Shown here: positions 36,852 to 45,388 of the stretch, piece by piece | Position numbering within the stretch: the stretch's first letter is position 1 | How the letters are laid out: each line of letters starts with the position of its first letter | DNA from: an uncultured Paracoccaceae bacterium | Lineage (GTDB): Bacteria > Pseudomonadota > Alphaproteobacteria > Rhodobacterales > Rhodobacteraceae | Assembly: GCA_947503775.1 (NCBI GenBank) | Contig: CANNFE010000002.1 | Coordinates: 434,001-498,000 of the forward strand | Direction of reading: 5' to 3' | Length of the DNA stretch: 64,000 bases | The notes under the pieces: model-generated | Seen by the model: the letters and a program-made list of their open reading frames with translations, nothing else | What the model was told of the DNA's origin: nothing | Database searches by the model: none | Program-made: the position numbers and the translations under genes

Positions 36852-36905
36852 TATCGGTTTTTCCGATACCGCCTTTCTGAAAACTGAATTTGTGAATGTC
36901 CGATA
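36852..36905. promoter_or_regulatory. Candidate LysR operator upstream of the transporter operon
   Basis: TATCGG (36852-36857) and CCGATA (36863-36868) form a perfect 6-base palindrome with a 5-base T-rich spacer, giving a T-N11-A type LysR box. A third half-site, TCCGATA, occurs at 36899-36905. It lies about 65-120 bases before the binding-protein gene. It could also be a weak terminator of the regulator gene. Confidence 0.4.
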
Positions 36906-36970
36906 CCCTGAGGCAGGCTTTCCGAATGAGCGGGCCCGCTGGAACGGGCCCCGGGACCGGGGAGACTGAC

Positions 36971-38131
36971 ATGAAAAAGATGCTACGCGGCGCGACCGCG
37001 ATGACCTTGGCGCTTTCGGTGGCGCAGGCCGCTCTGGCGCAAGAGATGATGACCGAGATCGGCGAAGGCGAGGGCGAGCTGCGCATCGTCGCCTGGCCCG
37101 GCTATATCGAACGCGGCGAGACGGACGAGAATTTCGACTGGGTCACGGGCTTCGAAGAGGCGACGGGCTGCATGGTCCGCGTCCAGACGGCTAATACCTC
37201 CGACGAGATGGTCGCGCTGATGAACGAGGGTGGGTTCGACCTTGTGACCGCCTCGGGCGACGCGTCGCTTCGGATGGTCGCGGGCGACCGTGTCCAGCCG
37301 ATCAACATCGGCCTAATCCCGTCTTGGAACATGATCGATGACCGGCTCAAACAGGCGCCTTGGCATTATGTCGACGGTACCCATTACGGCGTTCCTTACA
37401 TGTGGGGGCCGAACGTGCTGATGTACTCGACCGAGGTGTTCCCCGAGGCGCCGACCTCCTGGTCGGTCGTGTTCGAGCCGCAGGACCTGCCCGACGGGCA
37501 GCCCAACGAAGGCCGCGTGCAGGCCTATGACGGGCCGATCCATATCGCCGATGCCGCGCTTTACCTGATGACGCATCAGCCCGATCTCGGCATCGAAAGC
37601 CCCTACGAGCTTAATCAGGAGCAATACGACGCCGCGCTCGATCTGCTGCGCCAGCAACGCACCCTGGTCAGCCGCTACTGGCACGATGCCTTCATCCAGA
37701 TCGACGATTTCCAGAACGAGGGCATGGCCGCCTCCGGCTCCTGGCCGTTCCAGGTCAACCTGCTGCAGGGGGGCGGGGCGCCGGTGGCTTCGACCATTCC
37801 CGAGGAAGGCGCGACCGGCTGGGCGGATACCACAATGATGCATTCCGAGGCGGACCACCCGAACTGCGCCTATATGTGGATGGAGCACACGCTCACCTCC
37901 AACCTGATGTCCGATCTGTCGGTCTGGTTCGGCGCCAACCCCGCCGTGCCCGATGCCTGCACCGATGGGCGCGGCATGCAGACCGCCGAGGGCTGCACAA
38001 CCAACGGCTTTGACGATTTCGAACGGATCCGCTTTTGGCAGACGCCCGTCACCCAGTGTGACAGCCAGGAGCAATGCGTGCCCTATTACCGATGGGTCAG
38101 CGACTATATCGGCGTGATCGGCGGCCGCTGA
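36971..38131 (+). CDS. Polyamine ABC transporter substrate-binding protein
   Basis: A 386-residue periplasmic binding protein of the PotD/PotF group. The start at 36971 (MKKMLRG) has GGGGAGA upstream; the longer frame is not supported. Signal peptide about 1-23 (ends AALAQ). The lobe-1 block GELRIVAWPGYIERG and later YVDGTHYGVPYMWGPNVLMY (broken at the 20-residue limit) are typical for polyamine-binding proteins. Several cysteines near the C-terminus (ACTDGRG, EGCTTNG, TQCDSQEQC) suggest disulphides. The substrate may be spermidine, putrescine or a related amine. A strong hairpin follows before potA. Confidence 0.88.
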   Translation: MKKMLRGATAMTLALSVAQAALAQEMMTEIGEGEGELRIVAWPGYIERGETDENFDWVTGFEEATGCMVRVQTANTSDEMVALMNEGGFDLVTASGDASLRMVAGDRVQPINIGLIPSWNMIDDRLKQAPWHYVDGTHYGVPYMWGPNVLMYSTEVFPEAPTSWSVVFEPQDLPDGQPNEGRVQAYDGPIHIADAALYLMTHQPDLGIESPYELNQEQYDAALDLLRQQRTLVSRYWHDAFIQIDDFQNEGMAASGSWPFQVNLLQGGGAPVASTIPEEGATGWADTTMMHSEADHPNCAYMWMEHTLTSNLMSDLSVWFGANPAVPDACTDGRGMQTAEGCTTNGFDDFERIRFWQTPVTQCDSQEQCVPYYRWVSDYIGVIGGR

Positions 38132-38140
38132 TCGAACAGA

Positions 38141-38164
38141 CAGGGGCGGCACGCACCGCCCCTG
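38141..38164. repeat. Stem-loop between binding protein and ATPase genes
   Basis: CAGGGGCGG (38141-38149) pairs with CCGCCCCTG (38156-38164) over a 6-base loop. Hairpins in this place commonly raise expression of the binding protein over the membrane parts by stabilising the upstream mRNA. No U-run, so transcription should continue. Confidence 0.5.
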
Positions 38165-38182
38165 CCACATGAGGGGACAGGC

Positions 38183-39172
38183 ATGACGGCTGCGGTCGAA
38201 TTCCGCCGCGTGGAGCGGCATTACGGCGAAGTGCGCGCCGTGGACGGTGTGGATCTGTCCATCGCACAAGGCGAGTTTTTCGCCATGCTGGGCCCGTCGG
38301 GGTCAGGCAAGACGACCTGCCTGCGCCTGATCGCGGGCTTCGAACGACCGACGGGCGGCGAGGTTGCGATCATGGGCGCGCCCATGGGCGATGTGCCGCC
38401 TTATCGGCGTCCGGTGAACACCGTCTTTCAGGACTACGCCCTCTTTCCGCATTTGAACGTGCGCGACAATGTGGCCTACGGGCTGATGATCGCGGGGCAG
38501 GGGCGCGCGCCGCGCCGCCGCGCCGCGGACGAGGCGCTCGAGATGGTGGCGCTTCCCGGCTACGGCGCCCGAAAGCCGTCCGAGCTTTCGGGCGGACAGC
38601 GGCAGCGCGTCGCCCTGGCCCGGGCTCTTGTGATGCAGCCCAAGGTGCTGCTGCTGGACGAGCCTCTGGGCGCGCTCGATCTCAAGCTGCGCGAGGCCAT
38701 GCAGGAAGAGCTAAAGGCGCTTCAGCGGCGTCTGGGCATCACCTTCGTCTTTGTCACCCACGATCAGGGCGAGGCGCTGTCGATGGCCGACCGCGTCGCC
38801 GTCTTCAATGACGGGCGCATCGTTCAGGCTGGCACGCCCGAGGATATCTACTATCGTCCCGAAGCGCCCTTCGTGGCCGATTTCGTGGGCTCCTCCAACC
38901 TGCTCCCGCCCGAGGTGACGCGGCGGCTGGGTCTGGGCGACGGTCCTGCGGCCCTGCGCCCTGAAGCGGTACGGCTCGTTTCCGAAGGCGGCCATGCGGC
39001 CCGGGTGACGGGGCTGGCCTTTCTGGGAACGGCCACGCGGCTCTCCCTCGATCTGGACGGGCATCGCATGACGGCGCTCATCCCGCGCGGCGCCGATATG
39101 CCGGCCGAAGGATCGGATGTCCGGATCGGCTGGGCGCCGGACGATCTGCACCTGATGAAAGTCTCGGCATGA
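38183..39172 (+). CDS. Polyamine ABC transporter ATPase, PotA-like
   Basis: This 329-residue ATPase powers uptake. Walker A GPSGSGKTT is at residues 37-45, Q-loop near 83, signature LSGGQRQ at 135-141, and Walker B VLLLDEP at 155-161. The C-terminal 85 residues form a TOBE/OB regulatory domain (ALRPEAVRLV region). The length matches PotA. It overlaps the first permease gene by 4 bases (ATGA). Confidence 0.93.
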   Translation: MTAAVEFRRVERHYGEVRAVDGVDLSIAQGEFFAMLGPSGSGKTTCLRLIAGFERPTGGEVAIMGAPMGDVPPYRRPVNTVFQDYALFPHLNVRDNVAYGLMIAGQGRAPRRRAADEALEMVALPGYGARKPSELSGGQRQRVALARALVMQPKVLLLDEPLGALDLKLREAMQEELKALQRRLGITFVFVTHDQGEALSMADRVAVFNDGRIVQAGTPEDIYYRPEAPFVADFVGSSNLLPPEVTRRLGLGDGPAALRPEAVRLVSEGGHAARVTGLAFLGTATRLSLDLDGHRMTALIPRGADMPAEGSDVRIGWAPDDLHLMKVSA

Positions 39173-40122
39173 CCTCTGCCGACACCTCTCCGGCCTCGCC
39201 TGTAACCGCTCCTGACGCGGCGACGCGCCTGTCGGACATCCTCTGGCGCCGGCCTCGCCTGCTGATCGCGCTGCTGATCGGGCCGCCGCTCGCCTGGTTG
39301 GGGATCGTCTATCTTGGCGCGCTCTTCGCGCTTCTGGCCCAGAGCTTTTTCTCCATCGACGAGTTTTCGGGGCAGATCCGCTACGAGCTGACGCTCAGCA
39401 CCTATGCTGAACTCTTTCGCGCCTACAACCTCGATATCATCCTGCGCACCGTGGCCATGGCCGCCAGCGTTACCGTCGCCGCCGCCATCGTTGCCTTTCC
39501 CATCGCCTATTACGCCGCCCGCTATGCCACGGGTCGGTGGAAGGCGATCTTTTATCTGGGGATCATGCTGCCGCTCTGGTCCAGCTATCTGGTCAAGGTC
39601 TACGCCTGGAAACTGATCCTCGCCAAGGAGGGCATCCTCGGCTGGCTCTTCGAGACGCTGCATCTGACCTGGCTTCTCGAGGCCTATCTCGCGATCCCCG
39701 GCATCGGCGGCAATTCCCTGTCGGTGTCATGGACCGGCACGTTCCTTGTGTTCCTTTATGTCTGGCTGCCGTTCATGATCCTGCCCGTACAGGCCGCGCT
39801 GGAACGCGTGCCGCCCTCGATGCTGGAGGCGTCGGGCGATCTGGGCGCGCGGCCCGGGCAGACGCTGCGCCACGTCCTGATCCCGCTGGCCCTGCCGGGG
39901 ATCATCGCGGGCAGCATCTTCACCTTCTCGCTGACGCTGGGCGACTACATCGTCCCGCAGATCGTGGGCACCTCGGCCCGGATGATCGGTCAGGCGGTCT
40001 ACCAGTACCAGGGCACCGCCGGGAACATCCCGCTCGCCGCCGCATTCGCGGTCGTGCCGATCCTGATCATGGCCGTCTATCTCTGGATCGCCAAGCGCAA
40101 GGGGGCCTTCGATGCGCTCTGA
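39169..40122 (+). CDS. Polyamine ABC transporter permease, PotB-like
   Basis: This 317-residue inner-membrane protein has six transmembrane segments and a 40-residue cytoplasmic N-terminus. The EAA loop that docks on the ATPase is visible as [18 protein letters not shown] at about residues 220-237. It is the first of two permeases and overlaps the second by 11 bases. Confidence 0.9.
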   Translation: MTSADTSPASPVTAPDAATRLSDILWRRPRLLIALLIGPPLAWLGIVYLGALFALLAQSFFSIDEFSGQIRYELTLSTYAELFRAYNLDIILRTVAMAASVTVAAAIVAFPIAYYAARYATGRWKAIFYLGIMLPLWSSYLVKVYAWKLILAKEGILGWLFETLHLTWLLEAYLAIPGIGGNSLSVSWTGTFLVFLYVWLPFMILPVQAALERVPPSMLEASGDLGARPGQTLRHVLIPLALPGIIAGSIFTFSLTLGDYIVPQIVGTSARMIGQAVYQYQGTAGNIPLAAAFAVVPILIMAVYLWIAKRKGAFDAL

Positions 40123-40918
40123 TCGTGCCCCCCTCGGCCTCAAGGTCGCAGCCATCGCGGGGCTTCTCTTCCTGCATCTGCCGATCCTGCTGATCTTCGT
40201 CTACGCCTTCACGACCGAGGACCGCTCCTATCAGTGGCCGCCCCCCGGCCTGACGACGCAGTGGTTCGCCGTCACCTGGAACCGCCCCGACGTGTGGGAG
40301 GCGCTGTCGCTCTCCGTGCGCGTGGCCAGCATCTCCACGGTCATCGCGCTGATCCTCGGCACGCTCGCGGCCGCCGCCGTCTCGCGCACCCGGTTCTTCG
40401 GACGCGAGACGATCAGCCTACTCGTCATCCTGCCCATCGCGCTGCCGGGGATCATCACCGGCATCTCCCTGCGCTCGGCCTTCAATCTGGCGGACATCCC
40501 GTTCAGCTTCTGGACCATCGTGCTGGGGCACGCGACCTTTTGCGTCGTGGTCGTCTACAACAATGCCGTCGCCCGGTTCCGCCGCACCTCCGGCAGCCTG
40601 GTCGAGGCGTCCATGGATCTGGGCGCGACCGGCTTTCAGACCTTCCGCCATGTCATCCTGCCCAACATCGCCACCGCGCTTCTGGCGGGCGGCATGCTGG
40701 CCTTCGCGCTGTCCTTCGACGAGGTGATCGTGACCACCTTCACCGCCGGGCAGCAGCAAACCCTGCCGATCTGGATGCTGGAAGAGCTGGTCCGCCCGCG
40801 CCAGCGCCCTGTCACCAACGTCGTCGCCATGGTCGTGGTCCTCGTGACCTTCCTGCCGATCCTGGCGGCCTATTACCTGACCCGCGGTACGGACACCGTC
40901 GCGGGAAGCGGAAAATGA
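40112..40918 (+). CDS. Polyamine ABC transporter permease, PotC-like
   Basis: This 268-residue permease has six transmembrane segments and the EAA loop [19 protein letters not shown] (about residues 164-182). It pairs with the PotB-like protein to form the membrane channel. The gene overlaps potB by 11 bases and ends 11 bases before the aldehyde dehydrogenase start, so all belong to one transcript. Confidence 0.9.
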   Translation: MRSDRAPLGLKVAAIAGLLFLHLPILLIFVYAFTTEDRSYQWPPPGLTTQWFAVTWNRPDVWEALSLSVRVASISTVIALILGTLAAAAVSRTRFFGRETISLLVILPIALPGIITGISLRSAFNLADIPFSFWTIVLGHATFCVVVVYNNAVARFRRTSGSLVEASMDLGATGFQTFRHVILPNIATALLAGGMLAFALSFDEVIVTTFTAGQQQTLPIWMLEELVRPRQRPVTNVVAMVVVLVTFLPILAAYYLTRGTDTVAGSGK

Positions 40919-40929
40919 GGGAGAGAAAG

Positions 40930-42354
40930 ATGGACACTCAAATGCTGATCGGATCCGCCTTCGAAGCGGGCACCGAGACCGAGGAGACGGTGCTGAACCC
41001 CCGCACCGGCGAGACGATCCTGGCCATGCCCGAGGCGGATCCGTCCCAGATCGACCGCGCGGTCGCCGCCGCGCGCGCCGCTTTCCCGGCCTGGGCGCGC
41101 ACCACCCCGGCCGAGCGTGCGGACAAGCTTCTCGCCATCGCCTCCGCGATCGAAACCGATGCCGAGGGCTTTGCCCGCCTCGAAGCGCTCAATTGCGGCA
41201 AGCCCTATCCTTGCGTGCTCGAGGACGAGATCCCCGCCATCGTGGACTGCTTTCGCTATTTTGCAGGCGCCGTCCGCACCATGCAGGGCGCCATCGCGGG
41301 CGAATACATGGAGGGGCACACCTCGATGATCCGGCGCGATCCAGTCGGCGTCGTCGCCTCGATCGCGCCGTGGAACTACCCGCTGATGATGATGGCCTGG
41401 AAAATCGCCCCGGCCCTCGCGGGCGGCAACACGGTCGTCCTCAAACCCTCCGAGCAGACGCCGCTGACGGCGCTCAAACTGGCCCGCGTGCTGGCAGAGA
41501 TCCTTCCCGAAGGCGTGGTGAACGTCGTCGTGGGTCAAGGCGGCAGCGTCGGCAACGCGCTGATCTCGCATGACGGCGTCGACATGGTGTCGATCACCGG
41601 CGACATCGCGACGGGCAAGAAGATCCTCCAGGCCGCGGCGCGCACGGTCAAACGCACCCATCTCGAACTTGGCGGTAAGGCCCCGGTCATCGTCATGGAC
41701 GATGCCGATCTGGACGCCGTCGTCGAGGGGCTCAAGGCCTTTGGCTATTACAATGCCGGTCAGGACTGCACGGCGGCCTGCCGGATCTATGCCGGACCAA
41801 AGATCCACGACAAGCTGGTCTCCGAACTTTCCTCCGCCGTCGCTTCCATCGCCTATGCGCGCGGCGATGACGCCGAGAACGAGATCGGCCCGCTCATCTC
41901 CGCCCGCCAGCGCGACCGCGTCGCCAGCTTCGTCGCCCGCGCCGAAGAGCAGCCGCATATCGAAATCACGACCGGCGGCGCGCTCCATGACGGCCCGGGC
42001 TTTTACTACGAGCCCACGGTCATCGCGGGCGCGCGCCAGACCGACGAGATCGTCCAGCGCGAGGTCTTCGGCCCCGTCGTCAGCATCACTCGCTTTGACG
42101 ACGTCGATCAGGCCGTCACCTGGGCCAACGATTCCCAGTACGGTCTCGCCTCCTCTGTCTGGACCCGCGACATCGGCACCGCGATGAAGGTCTCCTCGGC
42201 GCTTCAATATGGCTGCACCTGGGTGAACACGCATTTCATGCTGGTCAACGAGATGCCCCATGGCGGCATGAAGCAATCCGGCTATGGCAAGGACATGTCG
42301 CTCTACGCGCTCGAGGATTATACCGCCGTCCGCCACGTCATGATCGCGCACTGA
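40930..42354 (+). CDS. Gamma-aminobutyraldehyde dehydrogenase-like
   Basis: This 474-residue NAD-dependent aldehyde dehydrogenase is closest in sequence pattern to PatD/YdcW, which oxidise 4-aminobutyraldehyde from putrescine to GABA. The catalytic Cys lies in [11 protein letters not shown] (about residue 280), the general base Glu in [10 protein letters not shown] (about 245), and the NAD block APWNYPL at about 146. The start at 40930 (MDTQMLI) has GGGAGAG upstream. A putrescine aminotransferase (PatA/SpuC) is not in the cluster. Confidence 0.85.
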   Translation: MDTQMLIGSAFEAGTETEETVLNPRTGETILAMPEADPSQIDRAVAAARAAFPAWARTTPAERADKLLAIASAIETDAEGFARLEALNCGKPYPCVLEDEIPAIVDCFRYFAGAVRTMQGAIAGEYMEGHTSMIRRDPVGVVASIAPWNYPLMMMAWKIAPALAGGNTVVLKPSEQTPLTALKLARVLAEILPEGVVNVVVGQGGSVGNALISHDGVDMVSITGDIATGKKILQAAARTVKRTHLELGGKAPVIVMDDADLDAVVEGLKAFGYYNAGQDCTAACRIYAGPKIHDKLVSELSSAVASIAYARGDDAENEIGPLISARQRDRVASFVARAEEQPHIEITTGGALHDGPGFYYEPTVIAGARQTDEIVQREVFGPVVSITRFDDVDQAVTWANDSQYGLASSVWTRDIGTAMKVSSALQYGCTWVNTHFMLVNEMPHGGMKQSGYGKDMSLYALEDYTAVRHVMIAH

Positions 42355-42360
42355 CCGCCA

Positions 42361-42384
42361 CCCCGCCGCCCGGTCGCGGCGGGG
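42361..42384. repeat. Stem-loop between the dehydrogenase and transaminase genes
   Basis: CCCCGCCGC (42361-42369) and GCGGCGGGG (42376-42384) form a perfect 9-base stem with a 6-base loop, 6 bases after the stop codon. No U-run follows. It may mark a processing or attenuation point within the operon. Confidence 0.45.
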
Positions 42385-42455
42385 CTGACCCCCCTTCCAA
42401 ACACACTCCCCCGCGCAGGACCCCCTTTTCCGCGCGATCCAGAAAGGTATTCGCA

Positions 42456-43739
42456 ATGGACAACGCCTCAATCGCCGCCCGCCGCGACGCCGCCATCGCC
42501 CGGGGCGTTGGCATGCAGACCCAGATCTATGTCGACCGCGCCGAAAACGCCGAGGTCTGGGACGTCGAAGGCAACCGCTATATCGACTTCGCCGCAGGCA
42601 TCGCCGTGGTGAATACCGGCCACCGCCACCCCAAGGTGGTCGAGGCGATCCGCGCCCAGCTGGACGCCTATACCCATACCTGCCATCAGGTCATGCCCTA
42701 CGAGCCCTATATTCGCCTCGCCGAACGCCTGAACGACGCCGTGCCGGGCGATTTCGACAAAAAGACCGTCTTCGTGACCACCGGCGCCGAGGCGGTCGAG
42801 AATGCCATCAAGATCGCCCGCGCCCATACCGGCCGCGATGCCGTCATCGCCTTCGGCGGCGGCTTTCATGGCCGGACCTTCATGACGATGAGCCTCACCG
42901 GCAAGGTCGTCCCCTACAAGCGCGGCTTCGGCACGATGATGCCCGATGTCCATCACGTCCCGTTTCCCATCGATCTGCACGGCACGACGACCAACGAGGC
43001 CATGTCGGCCATCGCCCAGCTCTTCAAGGCCGATCTCGATCCCGCCCGGGTGGCCGCCATCATCTTCGAGCCGGTTCAAGGCGAAGGCGGCTTCTATCCC
43101 GCCCCGCCGGACCTCGTGCGGGGCCTGCGCGCGCTTTGCGACGAACACGGGATCGTCCTGATCGCCGACGAGGTGCAGACCGGTTTCGCGCGAACCGGCC
43201 ATCTTCTGGCGATGCAGGGCTATGACGTCGCGCCCGACATCACCACCATGGCCAAGGGTCTTGCCGGCGGCGTGCCTCTGGCCGCGCTGACGGGCCGGGC
43301 CGAGATCATGGACGCCCCCGCGCCCGGCGGTCTGGGCGGCACCTATGGCGGCAATCCCCTGGGCATCGCCGCCGCCCATGCCGTGCTGGACGCCATCGAG
43401 GAGGACGGTCTTTGCGACCGCGCCAACGCCCTTGGCTCGCGTCTCAAACAGCGGCTCGAGGCGATCCGCGCGGACGTCCCGCAGATCGCTGAAGTGCGCG
43501 GTCCGGGCTTCATGATCGCGGCCGAGTTCATGACCGATGGCGCGCCCGATCCTGCCTTCACCACTGCGGTCAAGGCCGAGGCCCTGTCGCGCGGGCTCGT
43601 CCTGCTGACCTGCGGCGTGCATGCCAATGTCATCCGCTTTCTCGCGCCCGTCACCATCCCGGACGCCGTCTTCACCGAAGCGCTCGACATCCTCGATGCG
43701 TCGCTGCGGGCGGCCCAGAGCGCGGCGGTCGCCGCATGA
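42456..43739 (+). CDS. gabT: 4-aminobutyrate aminotransferase
   Basis: GabT is a PLP class-III aminotransferase that converts GABA and 2-oxoglutarate to succinate semialdehyde and glutamate. The 427-residue protein has the cofactor Lys in TTMAKGLAGG (about residue 267), the Asp that pairs with the pyridine N in LIADEVQTGF (about 236-245), and the family start IYVDRAENAEVWDVEGNRYIDF region. It overlaps gabD by 4 bases. Without a separate putrescine aminotransferase nearby it could also act on putrescine, which is inference. Confidence 0.93.
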   Translation: MDNASIAARRDAAIARGVGMQTQIYVDRAENAEVWDVEGNRYIDFAAGIAVVNTGHRHPKVVEAIRAQLDAYTHTCHQVMPYEPYIRLAERLNDAVPGDFDKKTVFVTTGAEAVENAIKIARAHTGRDAVIAFGGGFHGRTFMTMSLTGKVVPYKRGFGTMMPDVHHVPFPIDLHGTTTNEAMSAIAQLFKADLDPARVAAIIFEPVQGEGGFYPAPPDLVRGLRALCDEHGIVLIADEVQTGFARTGHLLAMQGYDVAPDITTMAKGLAGGVPLAALTGRAEIMDAPAPGGLGGTYGGNPLGIAAAHAVLDAIEEDGLCDRANALGSRLKQRLEAIRADVPQIAEVRGPGFMIAAEFMTDGAPDPAFTTAVKAEALSRGLVLLTCGVHANVIRFLAPVTIPDAVFTEALDILDASLRAAQSAAVAA

Positions 43740-45178
43740 ATATCACCGACCGCGACCTGCTCGAAACTCGCGCCTATATCGCCGGAGAATGGCACCGCAA
43801 CGGCGCCGCCTTCCCCGTCACCGATCCCGCAACGGCCGAGGTCATCGCCAATGTCGCCGATTGCGGCCCCTCCGAAATGGCCGCTGCCATCGCGGCGGCC
43901 AAGGCAGCTCAGCCTGGCTGGGCGGCGCGCCTGCCCGCCGAACGGGCTGCCGTCCTGCGCCGCTGGCACGATCTGATGATGGCGGCGCAAGACGATCTGG
44001 CCGCCATCCTGACCGCCGAGCAGGGCAAGCCTCTGACCGAGGCGCGCGGCGAGATTGCCTATGGCGCGTCCTTCTTCGACTGGTACGCCGAAGAGGCGCG
44101 CCGCATCTATGGCGAGACCATCCCGCCCCATGCCCCCGGTCTGCGCCTGACCGCGATCCGCCAGCCCGTCGGCGTGGTCGGCGCGATCACGCCCTGGAAC
44201 TTTCCCAACGCCATGATCGCTCGCAAGGTCGCGCCCGCGCTCGCCGTGGGCTGCGCGGTCGTCCTGCGCCCGTCCGAACTGACCCCGCTCTCGGCGCTCG
44301 CGCTGGCCAAGCTGGCGGATCGGGCCGGCCTGCCCAAGGGCCTTTTGAACGTGGTGACGGGGCTCGATGCCGACGGGCTGGGCCGCGCCCTGACCGATAG
44401 CCCCGACATCGCCAAGCTGACCTTCACCGGCTCGACCCGCATCGGCCGCCTCCTGATGGAGCGCTGCGCCCCCACCGTAAAGCGCCTGAGCCTCGAGCTG
44501 GGCGGCAACGCGCCCTTCCTCGTCTTCAACGACGCCGACCCCGAGGCGGCGGCGAACGGCGCGATGACCGCCAAGTTTCGCAATGGCGGGCAGACCTGCG
44601 TCTGCGCCAACCGCCTTTACGTGCAATCGGGCATCCACGATGCCTTCGCCAAGGCGCTTGCCGCCCGCATCGACGCGCTCAGGATCGGCCCCGGCACCGA
44701 AGAGGGCGTCGCCATCGGCCCCCTGATCAACGCCGCTGCCGTGGAAAAGGCCCGCGCGCATCTGGAGGATGCCGTCGCCCGCGGCGGCACGCTCGTCACC
44801 GGCGGAGAGACCGGCCCCGGCACCTTCATGCGCCCGGCCCTCATCCGCGATGTGCCTGCCGATGCGCTCCTGACGCGCGAGGAAACCTTCGGCCCCGTCG
44901 CCGGCCTCGTGCGGTTCGATAGCGAAGCCGACGCGATCCGCATGGCCAACGATGCCGAAACCGGCCTTGCCGCCTATCTCTACACCCGCGATCTGGCCCG
45001 CGCCGCGCGCGTCAGCGAAGCGCTGCAAACCGGGATGGTCGGGGTGAATACAGGGCTCATCTCGACCGCGGTCGCCCCGTTCGGAGGGATCAAGCAATCG
45101 GGCCTCGGCCGCGAAGGCGGCCATCAGGGCGCCGAGGAATATCTCGAAACGAAATATATCTGCACGTCGATCTCATGA
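43736..45178 (+). CDS. gabD: Succinate-semialdehyde dehydrogenase
   Basis: GabD oxidises succinate semialdehyde to succinate, which enters the TCA cycle. The 480-residue protein has the catalytic Cys in NGGQTCVCANR (about residue 288), general base Glu in LELGGNAPF, and the NAD(P) motif ITPWNFPNAM. Its start overlaps gabT by 4 bases. The double cysteine CVC around the active site is typical for SSADH enzymes that are redox-regulated. It ends the operon; a large stem-loop follows. Confidence 0.93.
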   Translation: MNITDRDLLETRAYIAGEWHRNGAAFPVTDPATAEVIANVADCGPSEMAAAIAAAKAAQPGWAARLPAERAAVLRRWHDLMMAAQDDLAAILTAEQGKPLTEARGEIAYGASFFDWYAEEARRIYGETIPPHAPGLRLTAIRQPVGVVGAITPWNFPNAMIARKVAPALAVGCAVVLRPSELTPLSALALAKLADRAGLPKGLLNVVTGLDADGLGRALTDSPDIAKLTFTGSTRIGRLLMERCAPTVKRLSLELGGNAPFLVFNDADPEAAANGAMTAKFRNGGQTCVCANRLYVQSGIHDAFAKALAARIDALRIGPGTEEGVAIGPLINAAAVEKARAHLEDAVARGGTLVTGGETGPGTFMRPALIRDVPADALLTREETFGPVAGLVRFDSEADAIRMANDAETGLAAYLYTRDLARAARVSEALQTGMVGVNTGLISTAVAPFGGIKQSGLGREGGHQGAEEYLETKYICTSIS

Positions 45179-45219
45179 TCGGACGCGAAACCAGCCCCTC
45201 GCGAATGAGCCGTCCGATC
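45177..45219. terminator. Large stem-loop at the end of the gab operon
   Basis: GATCGGACG (45177-45185) pairs with CGTCCGATC (45211-45219). The loop holds a second, internal pairing of CGCGA and TCGCG. No U-run is present, so it may be a processing barrier or a Rho-aided terminator that keeps transcription out of the oppositely oriented tRNA-Thr. Confidence 0.45.
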
Positions 45220-45238
45220 CTAGACATATCGAGAAAAG

Positions 45239-45314
45239 TGGTGCCGCTGAAGGGACTCGAACCCCCGACCCCATCATTACGAATGACGTGCTCTACCATC
45301 TGAGCTACAGCGGC
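45239..45314 (-). tRNA. tRNA-Thr (CGT)
   Basis: A 76-base cloverleaf on the minus strand: acceptor GCCGCTG with CAGCGGC, then A and encoded CCA; D-arm TAGCTCAGATGGTAGAGC; anticodon loop TTCGTAA (anticodon CGT, reads ACG); T-arm with GGTTCGAGTCC. All arms pair. Confidence 0.96.
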
Positions 45315-45388
45315 CACGGCGCGTCGTTTAGCACCGGGTTTCGCGCGGCGATAGCGGAAAATGCGCCGCGACGTGCCGTTCTGGCCGG

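Noticed and set aside
43343-45124. 593-codon minus-strand frame across gabT-gabD
   Set aside because: Shadow of two well-identified enzymes caused by G/C third positions.
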